The notes under the pieces were generated by a model. The model had not been told where the DNA came from and made no database searches. It saw only the letters and a list, made by a program, of their open reading frames with translations. From Deltaproteobacteria bacterium (lineage in GTDB: Bacteria; Myxococcota; Myxococcia; Myxococcales; 40CM-4-68-19), in NCBI GenBank assembly GCA_005879505.1, contig VBKQ01000225.1, positions 1 to 11,790 on the forward strand: a stretch of 11,790 nucleotides of DNA, read 5' to 3'. Of this stretch, positions 1-6,901 are shown piece by piece (position 1 is the stretch's first letter; every line of letters begins with the position of its first letter). Made by a program: the position numbers and the translations under genes.

Positions 1-806
1 AGGCGGTCGCGGAGCTCCTCGCGGATGGCCTGGACGGCGGATTTGCGCCGCTCGCCGGAGGTGACGTAGTGCGAGGAGGGGAAGATGGACATCTTCTCCA
101 GGGTGCCGAGCACCTTGCCGCGCAGCGGGTCGATCTCCTTGATGCTCTCCACCACGTCGCCGAACAGCTCGACGCGGATGGCCCGCTCTTCCTCGTACGC
201 GGGGAAGATCTCGACGGTGTCGCCCTTCACACGGAAGGTGCCGCGCGAGAAGTCGTGGTCGTTGCGCTGGTATTGGATCTCGACCAGATCGCGCAGCAGC
301 TTGTGCCGCGAATACTCTTCCCCGGTCTGCAGCGCCACCTTCAGCTCGTAATACGCCTCGGCCGTACCGAGGCCGTAGATGCAGGAGACCGAGGCGACGA
401 TCAGCACGTCGTTGCGGGTGAGGAGCGAGTGGGTCGCTGAGTGCCGCAGGCGGTCGATCTCGTCGTTGATGGTGGAGTCCTTCTCGATGTACGTGTCGGT
501 CGAGGGAACGTAAGCTTCCGGCTGGTAGTAGTCGTAGTAGCTGACGAAGAACTCGACCGCGTTCTCCGGGAACAGCTCCTTGAACTCGCCGAAGAGCTGC
601 CCCGCCAGGGTCTTGTTGTGCGCGATCACCAGGGTCGGCTTCTGCACCTGCGCGACGACGTTGGCGATGGTGAACGTCTTGCCCGAGCCGGTCACGCCGA
701 GCAGGGCCTGGTGCCGGTCCCCCCGTTTGACCCCCGCCACCAGCTCGCCGATGGCGCGAGGCTGGTCGCCCTGCGGCTTGAAGTCGCTGCGCAGCTTGAA
801 GGGCAT
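1..806 (-). CDS. uvrB: UvrB, excinuclease ABC subunit B (N-terminal 268 residues, cut by window edge)
   Basis: UvrB is the DNA-damage-verifying ATPase of UvrABC nucleotide excision repair. It is loaded by UvrA, clamps the lesion strand and recruits UvrC. The minus-strand translation starts MPFKLRSDFKPQGDQP and shows the Walker A motif GVTGSGKT (residues 37-44). It continues with IAHNKTLAGQLFGEFKELFP (61-80) and the beta-hairpin region beginning SYYDYYQPEAYVPSTDTYIE (89-108), whose aromatic residues insert between the DNA strands. SATHSLLTRNDVLIVASVSC (123-142) is also typical. The later helicase motifs and the UvrC-binding C-terminus lie outside the window. The ATG at 804-806 gives the usual family N-terminus. 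No Shine-Dalgarno sequence precedes it, but a TAGACT hexamer lies 8 bases upstream. The gene is 26 bases downstream of the GNAT gene on the same strand, so it may be read from the cysS operon, from its own promoter, or both. Identification is certain. Confidence 0.97.
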   Translation of the reverse strand, partial: MPFKLRSDFKPQGDQPRAIGELVAGVKRGDRHQALLGVTGSGKTFTIANVVAQVQKPTLVIAHNKTLAGQLFGEFKELFPENAVEFFVSYYDYYQPEAYVPSTDTYIEKDSTINDEIDRLRHSATHSLLTRNDVLIVASVSCIYGLGTAEAYYELKVALQTGEEYSRHKLLRDLVEIQYQRNDHDFSRGTFRVKGDTVEIFPAYEEERAIRVELFGDVVESIKEIDPLRGKVLGTLEKMSIFPSSHYVTSGERRKSAVQAIREELRDR

Positions 807-814
807 GGCTGGTC

Positions 815-820
815 AGTCTA
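815..820 (-). promoter_or_regulatory. Candidate -10 element (TAGACT) for a near-leaderless uvrB transcript
   Basis: Read on the minus strand, TAGACT matches TATAAT at four of six positions and fits TANNNT. It ends 8 bases before the uvrB ATG, so a start site 7 bases downstream would leave about a one-base leader. There is no clear -35 at 16-18 bases upstream and no Shine-Dalgarno sequence. The same hexamer sits 7 bases before the GTG of glnE. The assignment is inferred from position only. Confidence 0.35.
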
Positions 821-832
821 ACAGCGGCGACG

Positions 833-1342
833 CTAGTGGGCCCTCTCGAAGATGCCGACCTCGCCGACGTCGGGATCGAACTCCTTGCCCACCCGTTTCA
901 GCCCGGCGCGTTCGGACACCCGCTCGGAAGCGAGGTTGCCGATCGGGATCGTGGCCCGGATCCGCTTCACTCCCGGCTGCGCCATGCCGTGTGCGCAGAG
1001 CGCGAGCACCGCTTCCGACGCATAGCCGCGCCGCTGATGCTTGGGCCAGACCGAATAGCCGAGAAAGAGGGTGCCGTCTCCCATGGCCGCCGTTCCGCCC
1101 GCGCCCACGGGCACCCGCGTCTCCCGCAGGACGAAGAGCCACGGACCGGCCGTGCGGCCGCCGGCAAGCGAATCGCGGATTCGCGGCAGGTCGGCGTCGA
1201 ACAGCGGTGGCGCGTCGACGGGCTCCGGAAACCGGGCCCCGGTCAGCTTCTCGAGCCTTCCCGCATCGCGCGCGACCCAGGCGTCGATCGCCGCGAAATC
1301 GAGCTGCACCAGCTCCAGCCGGGGCGTCAGCAGGCGGTTCAC
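833..1342 (-). CDS. GNAT-family N-acetyltransferase (RimJ/RimL type)
   Basis: This 169-residue protein begins VNRLLTPRLELVQLDFAAID and looks like a RimJ/RimL-type GNAT acetyltransferase, which moves an acetyl group from acetyl-CoA to an amine. The LLTPRLEL opening is typical of that group. The acetyl-CoA loop is KHQRRGYASEAVLAL (101-115, with R-R-G-Y-A), and IGNLASERVSERAGLKRVG (134-152) matches the usual 'N..S..v.ek.Gf..vG' segment. The GTG start at 1340-1342 shares four bases with the cysS stop codon (GTGA), which implies translational coupling to cysS. No Shine-Dalgarno sequence is needed or seen. A longer open frame runs upstream inside cysS, but it is an out-of-frame shadow of that gene. 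The substrate cannot be told from the sequence: ribosomal protein N-termini, antibiotics and small amines are all possible. uvrB follows after 26 bases. Confidence 0.88.
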   Translation of the reverse strand: MNRLLTPRLELVQLDFAAIDAWVARDAGRLEKLTGARFPEPVDAPPLFDADLPRIRDSLAGGRTAGPWLFVLRETRVPVGAGGTAAMGDGTLFLGYSVWPKHQRRGYASEAVLALCAHGMAQPGVKRIRATIPIGNLASERVSERAGLKRVGKEFDPDVGEVGIFERAH

Positions 1343-2781
1343 GGCAGCACGCGCCACTCGGTCCCTCCAGGGCCGTCGCGCAACTCGACGCCGCGGGCAG
1401 CGACTTCGGCGCGGATCGCGTCCGCGCGCGCGAAATCCTTTGCCTTGCGCGCCGCGAGGCGCGCGCCGATGCGCTCTTCCACCCACTTCGGATCGATGCC
1501 CTTGCGCCCCGCCGCGATCTGGCGCCGCTGGCGCACGGCCTCGATCGGCGCGCGCGATGCAAGCCCGAGCACATGCGAGAGCGTCCGGGCGGTGTGCAGC
1601 AGCGCCGCCACCTCCTCGGGCCGCGCCTTCGCGTCGATGCGGGCGTTCAAGAGGCCGTACAGGCGCTCGATCCGCGCCAGCGCCTCCGCCGTATTGAAGT
1701 CGTCCTCCATCGCCTCGCGAAGGGCTTCCACGTGCTCCTTGAGCGGATCGGGCTCGGGTCGGCTGGCGAGCTTCTTCTGCGCGAGGTAGGCGTCGCCCTT
1801 GGCCAGCGACTCGTAGAAGTAGTCCACGCGCCGGTCGGCCTCGAGCACGGCGGCCTCGGTGAAGTTGATCGGATGCCGGTAGTGCGTCGAAAGCAAGAAG
1901 GCGCGCAGGGCCTCTCCGTCCCAGTGAGCGAGCAGGTCGCGGATGGTGCGAAAGTTGCCGAGCGACTTGCTCATCTTCTCGGCGTCGATGGTGATGAAGC
2001 CGTTGTGAAGCCAGTAGTGCGCCAGATCCTGCCCGCTGGCGGCCTCGCTCTGCGCGATCTCGTTCTCGTGATGAGGAAAGACCAGGTCCTTTCCCCCGCC
2101 GTGCACGTCGAAGGTGGTCCCCAGGTATTTCTGGCACATCGCCGAGCACTCGATGTGCCAGCCGGGCCGGCCAGGCCCCCAGGGGCTCTCCCAGGTCACC
2201 GATGCCGGCTCTCCGGGCTTTGCCGCCTTCCAGAGAGCGAAGTCGAGCGGGTCCCGTTTCTGTTCGCCAGGCTCCACGCGCGCTCCAGCGCGCAGATCGT
2301 CGAGGTTTCGCTTGGAGAGCTTCCCGTAGCCGGGAAAGGAGCGCACGGCGAAGTAGACGTCGCCCCGCGAGGCGTAGGCATTCCCGCGCTCGATCAGGCG
2401 CGCGATGAGGGCCTGCATCTCGGGGATGTGGTCGGTCGCTTTGGGTTCGACATCCGCTGACATGACCCCGAGGGACTGCATGTCATGGCGGCATTCGTCG
2501 ATGAAATGCTCCGAGAGTTGCCTCGGGTCCTGGCCGCGCTCGAGGGCACGGCGGATGATCTTGTCGTCTACGTCGGTCCAGTTGCGGACGAACGCCACTT
2601 CCCAACCCGCCCACCGCAGGAACCGCACCATGACGTCGAAGGCGGTCAGCATCCGCGCATGGCCGATGTGCGTGAGGTCGTAGACGGTGATCCCGCACAC
2701 GTAGATGCCGATGCGTCCCTGGCGAACGGGAGTGAAGTCCTGCTTCTCGTTGGCGAGCGTGTTGAAGACGCGCAACGGCAT
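1339..2781 (-). CDS. cysS: Cysteinyl-tRNA synthetase
   Basis: CysS is a class I cytoplasmic aminoacyl-tRNA synthetase that charges tRNA(Cys) using ATP. At 480 residues it has normal length. The protein starts MPLRVFNTLANEKQDFTPV, and the HIGH signature is at 38-41 within YDLTHIGHAR. KMSKS is at 269-273 within DAEKMSKSLGNF. The four zinc ligands that select cysteine are visible: Cys29 in YVCG, Cys212 in GWHIECSAM, and His237 and Glu241 in PHHENEIAQS. The C-terminal anticodon-binding part includes DFARADAIRAEVAARGVELRD, which is typical for the family. The gene lies 108 bases downstream of cdnL on the same strand and overlaps the GNAT gene by four bases. The sequence before the ATG holds TAGAAG, which could be a weak Shine-Dalgarno (AGAAG) or a -10 for a leaderless message. 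No defect is seen. Confidence 0.98.
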   Translation of the reverse strand: MPLRVFNTLANEKQDFTPVRQGRIGIYVCGITVYDLTHIGHARMLTAFDVMVRFLRWAGWEVAFVRNWTDVDDKIIRRALERGQDPRQLSEHFIDECRHDMQSLGVMSADVEPKATDHIPEMQALIARLIERGNAYASRGDVYFAVRSFPGYGKLSKRNLDDLRAGARVEPGEQKRDPLDFALWKAAKPGEPASVTWESPWGPGRPGWHIECSAMCQKYLGTTFDVHGGGKDLVFPHHENEIAQSEAASGQDLAHYWLHNGFITIDAEKMSKSLGNFRTIRDLLAHWDGEALRAFLLSTHYRHPINFTEAAVLEADRRVDYFYESLAKGDAYLAQKKLASRPEPDPLKEHVEALREAMEDDFNTAEALARIERLYGLLNARIDAKARPEEVAALLHTARTLSHVLGLASRAPIEAVRQRRQIAAGRKGIDPKWVEERIGARLAARKAKDFARADAIRAEVAARGVELRDGPGGTEWRVLP

Positions 2782-2821
2782 GGAACTCTTCTACCAGAGC
2801 CGGCGCGGCGCTTGCGGAGCA

Positions 2822-2845
2822 CTGCCGCCGCGCGTGGCGCGGCAG
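2822..2845. repeat. GC-rich hairpin between cdnL and cysS
   Basis: CTGCCGC (2822-2828) and GCGGCAG (2839-2845) form a perfect 7-base-pair stem around a 10-base loop. It lies in the 108-base gap after the cdnL stop and before the cysS start. No T-run follows it in the direction of transcription, so it is a poor intrinsic terminator. It could be an attenuating or mRNA-processing structure, or simply chance in GC-rich DNA. Confidence 0.35.
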
Positions 2846-2889
2846 CGACCCTGCACGATCTTGCTGGTGGAGACCGGCCTGCGGGCGAA

Positions 2890-3378
2890 TCAGCAGTTGA
2901 AGATGGTCTTCAGATCGCCCTCGATGTCGTCCTCGTTGACGCCCTTGGCCAGCGAGAGCTCCTTGATCAAGAGATTCCGCGCCGTATCGAGCATCTTGCG
3001 CTCGCCGAAGCTCAGATCCTTGTCGAACTTGAGCAGATAGAGGTCGCGCAGCACCTCCGCGATCTCGAACACGGAGCCGGTCTTGATCTTCTCCATGTAC
3101 TCGCGGTAACGGCGGTTCCAAGTGGCGGAATCGACGGAGATGTCCTTCTGCTTGAGGATGGTGTAGACCTTGTTGACGGCTTTCTCGTCGATGAGGGAGC
3201 GGAGCCCCACCGACCCGACCTTGTTGATGGGGATGAGAATTTTCATCCCGTTTTCCATGATCTTGAGGACATAGAAGGACTGTCGCTGGCCGGCGATGTC
3301 CTTGTGCTCGATCCCCATCACTTCGCCGACGCCCTGCCCGGGGTAGACGGCTTTGTCGCCGACCTTGAAAGTCTGCAT
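2890..3378 (-). CDS. cdnL: CdnL/CarD-like RNA polymerase-binding transcription regulator
   Basis: CdnL (CarD N-terminal-like) proteins bind the RNA polymerase beta subunit and stabilise open complexes, notably at rRNA promoters. In Myxococcus xanthus CdnL is essential. The 162-residue protein starts MQTFKVGDKAVYPGQGVGEV. Residues 1 to about 65 form the Tudor-like polymerase-interaction domain (VGDKAVYPGQGVGEVMGIE, then FYVLKIMENGMKILIPINKV). The rest is the helical DNA-contacting domain, with SATWNRRYREYMEKIKTGS carrying the conserved tryptophan and basic residues, then LSFGERKMLDTARNLLIKEL. Length and sequence agree with the myxobacterial form from memory. It lacks the HMGA-like tail of true CarD. 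It is transcribed away from comEC from a recognisable promoter only 10 bases before the ATG, with no Shine-Dalgarno sequence. cysS follows after 108 bases. The family call is very secure; choosing CdnL over other CarD_CdnL_TRCF members rests on length and similarity. Confidence 0.95.
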   Translation of the reverse strand: MQTFKVGDKAVYPGQGVGEVMGIEHKDIAGQRQSFYVLKIMENGMKILIPINKVGSVGLRSLIDEKAVNKVYTILKQKDISVDSATWNRRYREYMEKIKTGSVFEIAEVLRDLYLLKFDKDLSFGERKMLDTARNLLIKELSLAKGVNEDDIEGDLKTIFNC

Positions 3379-3388
3379 AGGAAGGGCC

Positions 3389-3417
3389 TTTTAACACGAA
3401 GCGCCATAGGAGGTCAA
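3389..3417 (-). promoter_or_regulatory. Probable sigma-70-type promoter of cdnL
   Basis: On the minus strand TTGACC (plus coordinates 3412-3417) and TTAAAA (3389-3394) are separated by exactly 17 bases. The -35 matches TTGACA at five of six positions and the -10 matches TATAAT at three of six. The expected start point, near 3382, leaves a leader of only about 4 bases before the ATG at 3378. This makes the cdnL message near-leaderless. Confidence 0.6.
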
Positions 3418-3425
3418 TGGTGGGC

Positions 3426-3455
3426 TTGACGCCGATCTCGAACGGGGTGTAGCGT
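3426..3455 (+). promoter_or_regulatory. Probable promoter of comEC
   Basis: TTGACG (3426-3431, five of six matches to the -35 consensus) is followed after 18 bases by TAGCGT (3450-3455), a weak TANNNT-type -10. The predicted start near 3462 gives a leader of about 54 bases to the comEC GTG. Its -35 faces the cdnL -35 with only 8 bases between them, so the two polymerases could compete or be co-regulated. Confidence 0.45.
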
Positions 3456-3466
3456 ACCGAGCTCGC

Positions 3467-3493
3467 GTGTGCGCGATGTAGGCAAACGCACAC
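3467..3493. repeat. Inverted repeat in the comEC leader
   Basis: GTGTGCG (3467-3473) and CGCACAC (3487-3493) are perfect 7-base inverted repeats separated by 13 bases. They lie in the predicted comEC 5' leader, ending about a dozen bases before the purine-rich ribosome-binding region (GGGGGAGG at about 3506-3513). The pair could be an operator or a leader hairpin. Function is not known. Confidence 0.4.
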
Positions 3494-3515
3494 ATGGCTG
3501 GAGCCGGGGGAGGGG

Positions 3516-5717
3516 GTGGTGGGGGTCCGGCCATTGCTGGTCGCGTGCGCGGCATTTCTTGCCGGCGCTTTTTTCGGGGTTTCTCTGGCGTGGTGGGCAG
3601 CGGTTGCAGCCCTGCCTCTTGCCTTCTGGCGCCCTGCCAGGGCCGCGGCCGCAGGTCTTGCGCTCGGGCTCCTGCGCGGAGCGGCGCAGGAGCAGGCGGT
3701 ACCGTTCGCCCTGGAGGAGGAATTCGAGGGCGTCGTCGTTTCCCCGGACGTCGTGCGCATACCGCAGGGCCTCGCGGCGATCCGGCTGCGCGGCATCGCG
3801 GTCCACCGCGGCGACCGGGCCAGGTTCTTCGGGCAAGTGCACATTTCGCCCGGCCGACTGAACCCGGGCGGCCGCGATCGCCGGGCGCAGCTTGCGGCTC
3901 GCGGCATCGCGGTCGAGGGCAGCGCGGAGGTGATCGAAGTCCTCGGGCGCGGCCCGCGCATCTGGCGCTGGTTCGACGAGCTCCGCGGCCGATTCGCGGA
4001 GCGCGCACGGGCCGTCTGTAGTTCGCCGGAGCATGCGGCGCTCGTCACCGCCCTGGCGGTCGGCGACCGAAGCGGTCTCTCGCGCGAGACGGAAGACGAG
4101 CTGGCCGCGAGCGGGCTCGTCCATCTGCTCGCAAGCTCCGGCCTCCACCTTGCGGTCGTGGCGCTGCTGGTCCGCGAGTTGGCCCGCCGCGCCTGGTTGC
4201 GGACGCCTTGGGCGCACCGCCTGCGTGCCGGCGTGTTCGGGGCCGCCATCGCCCTTCCCTTCGCCGCGTTCGAGGTCCTGCTGCTCGGTGCGCCCTGGCC
4301 CGCCGTCCGGGCCGGCGTCGGCGCTTCCGTCGTGCTGCTGGGCTCCGCGCTCGCGCGCCGCACGGATGGATTGACGACACTCGCGCTCGGCGCCGCGGCC
4401 TGCGCCCTCGTCGACCCGGCGGCGACCCACGATCTCGCCCTGCAGCTGTCCGTCACCGGCATCGCGGGTCTCATCCTGCTCGCGCGCCCGCTTCGCGATC
4501 TGCTTCCGGTGCCCCGTCCGGCGCCCGGCGCGCCGATCTGGCGGCAGTTTCTGGAACACCTGCTCGGGCTCGGCTGCGCGACCGGAGCAGCGGCGCTGTG
4601 CACCGGTCCCCTGCTGGCCGCCGCTTTCCACCGCTTGTCGCTCGTCTCCATCGCCGCGAACGCGCTCGGGCTCCTGCCCGGTCTCGCCGCCATACCAGTC
4701 GCTACGCTCCTGGTGCCTTTCGATCTGCTTCTGCTCTGGTGGATCGCCGATCTGCTCGCGGGGGCGACCTTGGCCGCCTCGCACTTCTTCGCCTCGCTGC
4801 CCTTCGCGACGGCGGTGATCGCAGCGCCCGGCGTGATCGCTTGCGTGCTCTGGTACTCCGGAGTGCTGCTCTGCGCGCGCCGCGCGTTCCGTGCCGCCCT
4901 CGCGCCGTGGGCGCTGCTCGCGATCGTCGCCGGATCGCGCGCTGCCATCGCGCACGCGCGCGAAGGGATGAGCATCGTCTTCCTCGCGGTCGGCCAGGGC
5001 GATTCCGCCGTCGTGCAGCTTCCCGGAGCACACGCCATGCTGATCGACGCCGGCGGGGATCTGCGCTGGCCAGGCAAGTTCGATCCCGGAGCGCGCGACA
5101 TCGTCCCGGCTTTGGCGGAGCTCGGCATCCACCGCCTGGACGTGGTGGTGCTGACGCACCCGCATCCCGATCACGCCGGAGGGCTCTTGACGGTGCTGGA
5201 TCGGATGTCGGTCGGCGAGCTGTGGATGACCGCCGAGCGCGATCCCATCGCGTCGGCCGTGCGCGCGAGGGCCGCGGCGCGTGGAGTTCCGGTCCGCGAG
5301 CCGCGCCAGGTCTCCCTGGGCGGCGTGCGCGTGGAGGTTCTCTCGCGCTTCGAGGAAGGATGGTCGCTGAACGACAACTCGATCGTGCTGCGGCTGGTGC
5401 ACGGCCAGGTCGCGGTGCTCTTCGCCGGTGATGTGGAGGCCCTGGCGGAGTCGGAGCTGGCACAGGGAGGAGCGGAGATCCGCGCGCAACTCCTCAAGGC
5501 GCCGCATCACGGGAGCCGGACCAGCAGCACCGAGGCCTTCCTCCGGCGCGTGGCGCCGGAGTGCACCGTCTACTGCGTGGGTGCGGGCAACCGATTCGGG
5601 TTTCCGAACCCGGAAGTGGTCGAGCGCACGCCCGGCGCCCACTTCCTCACCTCCGAGGGCGCCATCGTCGCCGAGAGCGACGGCCAGGGGGTGCACGTAC
5701 ACAGATGGCAAGAGTGA
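3516..5717 (+). CDS. comEC: ComEC/Rec2 family DNA uptake channel protein
   Basis: ComEC forms the inner-membrane channel that imports single-stranded DNA during natural transformation. The 733-residue protein has the full family architecture. Hydrophobic N-terminal segments (about 5-55) precede a soluble DUF4131-like region (about 60-145). The multi-helix competence domain (about 170-480) carries the signature GLVHLLASSGLHLAVVALLV. A metallo-beta-lactamase-like domain runs from about residue 485 (MSIVFLAVGQGDSAVVQL) to the end. Its metal site LTHPHPDHAGG (His548, His550, Asp552, His553) is intact, as are LFAGDVE and LKAPHHGSRTS, so a nuclease-like activity on the non-transported strand is plausible. 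The GTG start at 3516 follows GGGGGAGG; the frame is closed upstream by TAG at 3450, and an ATG at 3494 is out of frame. comEC stands alone, divergent from cdnL. No other competence genes are in the window, so working competence cannot be inferred. Confidence 0.95.
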   Translation: MVGVRPLLVACAAFLAGAFFGVSLAWWAAVAALPLAFWRPARAAAAGLALGLLRGAAQEQAVPFALEEEFEGVVVSPDVVRIPQGLAAIRLRGIAVHRGDRARFFGQVHISPGRLNPGGRDRRAQLAARGIAVEGSAEVIEVLGRGPRIWRWFDELRGRFAERARAVCSSPEHAALVTALAVGDRSGLSRETEDELAASGLVHLLASSGLHLAVVALLVRELARRAWLRTPWAHRLRAGVFGAAIALPFAAFEVLLLGAPWPAVRAGVGASVVLLGSALARRTDGLTTLALGAAACALVDPAATHDLALQLSVTGIAGLILLARPLRDLLPVPRPAPGAPIWRQFLEHLLGLGCATGAAALCTGPLLAAAFHRLSLVSIAANALGLLPGLAAIPVATLLVPFDLLLLWWIADLLAGATLAASHFFASLPFATAVIAAPGVIACVLWYSGVLLCARRAFRAALAPWALLAIVAGSRAAIAHAREGMSIVFLAVGQGDSAVVQLPGAHAMLIDAGGDLRWPGKFDPGARDIVPALAELGIHRLDVVVLTHPHPDHAGGLLTVLDRMSVGELWMTAERDPIASAVRARAAARGVPVREPRQVSLGGVRVEVLSRFEEGWSLNDNSIVLRLVHGQVAVLFAGDVEALAESELAQGGAEIRAQLLKAPHHGSRTSSTEAFLRRVAPECTVYCVGAGNRFGFPNPEVVERTPGAHFLTSEGAIVAESDGQGVHVHRWQE

Positions 5718-5719
5718 TC

Positions 5720-6415
5720 CTAGTCCTCGAACCTCAGGGTCGCGAATCGGTCGAGCGCGTGGAAGTCTCCACGCATCGGGGGAGAGTAGGCCTGGCCTTC
5801 GCCGGGCTGCCCAGGACCCTGGCGGAGCCGGTACAGGTTGAACTTCCAGCGGTCGCCGCGCTGCGGCCGCGGCTTCGGCATGCCGGTGAGGGAGGCGAAG
5901 GGGATCGCCAGCTCGACCGTCCACCCGCGATCGACGTCGCGCGGATCGTTCAGCGTGCCGTCCACGTGCACGGCATGCTTCGCATGCGACGACCAGGAGA
6001 GGTCCATCCCTTGGCGGGCGCCGCCGGAGAAGCTCGCATCGAACAGCGCGTTCGTGGGCGCAACCTCGATCTCGTCGTAGTGCGATCCGTCCGCTCCGGG
6101 ATCGAGGAAGATCTCCACCACGTTCGACGTGTACAGCTTCTCGTCGTCCTTGAAGAACGCACCGGACACGTTCGCGTCCTCGGCGAGGAAGGCCACGTAG
6201 AGGTAGTCGTCGTCCCAGAGAAGCCGCGCCTCGGTCGCCGCGGTGGCCGGCTTGCCGTCGAGGCTGCGCACGAAAGGCCCGGCCTTGTCCGCCCCATCCC
6301 ACGCCGACTCCGCCAGAACGCCGTCTATCTCGATGGCACCTTTCGCACGGTGCACCACGTAGTCCCTGCCGGACCTGGCGCAAGCGATTGCGAGCAGGAG
6401 GAGCGAGGCGCGCAT
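5720..6415 (-). CDS. CBM9-like domain lipoprotein (secreted, carbohydrate-binding-type fold)
   Basis: This 231-residue protein starts MRASLLLLAIACARSG. It has a short basic, hydrophobic signal with Cys12 at the expected lipidation point, although the -3 residue is Ala rather than the usual Leu. Most of the rest resembles the family 9 carbohydrate-binding fold, often found in secreted bacterial proteins. Typical pieces are IEIDGVLAESAWDGADKAGP (about 27-46), then ARLLWDDDYLYVAFLAEDANV, SNVVEIFLDPGADGSHYDEIEV (given in parts in the family as 'D.vEifldp'), WTVELAIPFASL and RWKFNLYRL. No catalytic domain is attached, so binding of a sugar or other small ligand at the outer membrane or periplasm is inferred. 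An upstream in-frame ATG at 6463 lies inside the neighbouring gene; 6415 is preferred because it begins the signal peptide. It follows the PH-domain gene by 11 bases and converges with comEC, with only two bases between the stop codons. Confidence 0.78.
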   Translation of the reverse strand: MRASLLLLAIACARSGRDYVVHRAKGAIEIDGVLAESAWDGADKAGPFVRSLDGKPATAATEARLLWDDDYLYVAFLAEDANVSGAFFKDDEKLYTSNVVEIFLDPGADGSHYDEIEVAPTNALFDASFSGGARQGMDLSWSSHAKHAVHVDGTLNDPRDVDRGWTVELAIPFASLTGMPKPRPQRGDRWKFNLYRLRQGPGQPGEGQAYSPPMRGDFHALDRFATLRFED

Positions 6416-6426
6416 GCGCGCCCAGG

Positions 6427-6852
6427 TTATGCCAGACGCGCCCGCCGGACGATCAGATCGCACAGCCGCTGGTGCCCGGCGAGCAGCGACGAGAACGTCA
6501 GGGACCCGAGGCGGGTGCGGACTGCATACGAGGTCCCGATCAGCCCGGGCATCACGTCGACGCGGAGGATGTCGCTGAACGAGACGGTGCGCTCCATCGC
6601 CACCGTGCGGACGGTCAGTCCGCTCTCGCTCACGATGAATGCGAGGCGGTTGTAGAAGAGCGAGCAGGCGGTGAAGAGCACCACGAAGAAGGCGGCGGAG
6701 AAGAACGAGGACCGGGTCGCGCCCTGCATCGCGGCCAGCGCGAAGAACACCGCGATCCAGAGCGTCGCGGCCCCCATGACCACCGTGCGCAGCGCGATCC
6801 AGGGGCGGAAGGTCTCAGGTGCGAGCGCTTCATGTCCTTCCGGATGCTGCAT
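6427..6852 (-). CDS. Small membrane protein with PH-like domain
   Basis: The predicted product is 141 residues long, starting MQHPEGHEALAPETFRPWIA. Two hydrophobic helices (about 22-41 and 49-66) form a hairpin. A C-terminal cytoplasmic part of about 75 residues follows, with the look of a bacterial PH domain: LAFIVSESGLTVRTVAMER, then TVSFSDILRVDVMPG and LGSLTFSSLLAGHQRLCDLI. Such proteins are common and mostly uncharacterised; no function can be assigned. I chose the ATG at 6850-6852 over an in-frame GTG at 6882. A good promoter (TTGCCG, 17 bases, TATGCT) ends 6 bases before the ATG, so a transcript would begin almost exactly at that ATG and the GTG would lie inside the promoter. The lipoprotein gene follows after 11 bases, so the two are likely co-transcribed and may act together at the envelope. 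Confidence 0.75.
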   Translation of the reverse strand: MQHPEGHEALAPETFRPWIALRTVVMGAATLWIAVFFALAAMQGATRSSFFSAAFFVVLFTACSLFYNRLAFIVSESGLTVRTVAMERTVSFSDILRVDVMPGLIGTSYAVRTRLGSLTFSSLLAGHQRLCDLIVRRARLA

Positions 6853-6858
6853 GAAATG

Positions 6859-6887
6859 AGCATAGCGACGCGAGTTTGGCACGGCAA
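6859..6887 (-). promoter_or_regulatory. Probable promoter giving a leaderless transcript for the PH-domain gene
   Basis: On the minus strand TTGCCG (plus 6882-6887) and TATGCT (plus 6859-6864) are spaced by exactly 17 bases; each matches the sigma-70 consensus at four of six positions. The -10 ends 6 bases before the ATG at 6852, so initiation 7 bases downstream falls on the A of the ATG. No Shine-Dalgarno sequence is present. Confidence 0.5.
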
Positions 6888-6895
6888 TTCCACGC

Positions 6896-6901
6896 TAGAC
6901 T
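6896..6901 (+). promoter_or_regulatory. Candidate -10 element (TAGACT) for a leaderless glnE transcript
   Basis: TAGACT lies 7 bases before the GTG at 6909, so predicted initiation is at or next to the GTG. It is the same hexamer as before uvrB. TTGGCA (6876-6881) resembles a -35, but the spacing of 14 bases is too short; no properly spaced -35 is evident. It overlaps the divergent promoter region of the PH-domain gene. Confidence 0.35.

Noticed and set aside
2822..2845. Intrinsic terminator after cdnL
   Set aside because: The stem is good, but no T-run follows on the minus strand. It was kept only as a hairpin of unknown role.
3417..3452. 11-codon open frame with a strong AGGAGG (3408-3413) upstream of comEC, a possible leader peptide
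   Set aside because: The spacing to the ATG is only 3 bases (6 to an in-frame GTG), and the predicted comEC promoter lies inside it, so the message would start after it. AGGAGG also overlaps the cdnL -35 on the other strand, which explains the sequence better.
3414..6383. Very long minus-strand open frame opposite comEC (and similar long antisense frames opposite cysS, glnE and patatin)
   Set aside because: They are Arg/Ala/Gly-rich, have no family motifs, and lie opposite genes with clear motifs. Such frames are expected in GC-rich DNA because stop codons are rare.
6853..6882. GTG at 6882 as start of the PH-domain membrane protein
   Set aside because: It falls inside the TTGCCG/TATGCT promoter; the ATG at 6852 is placed exactly for a leaderless message.
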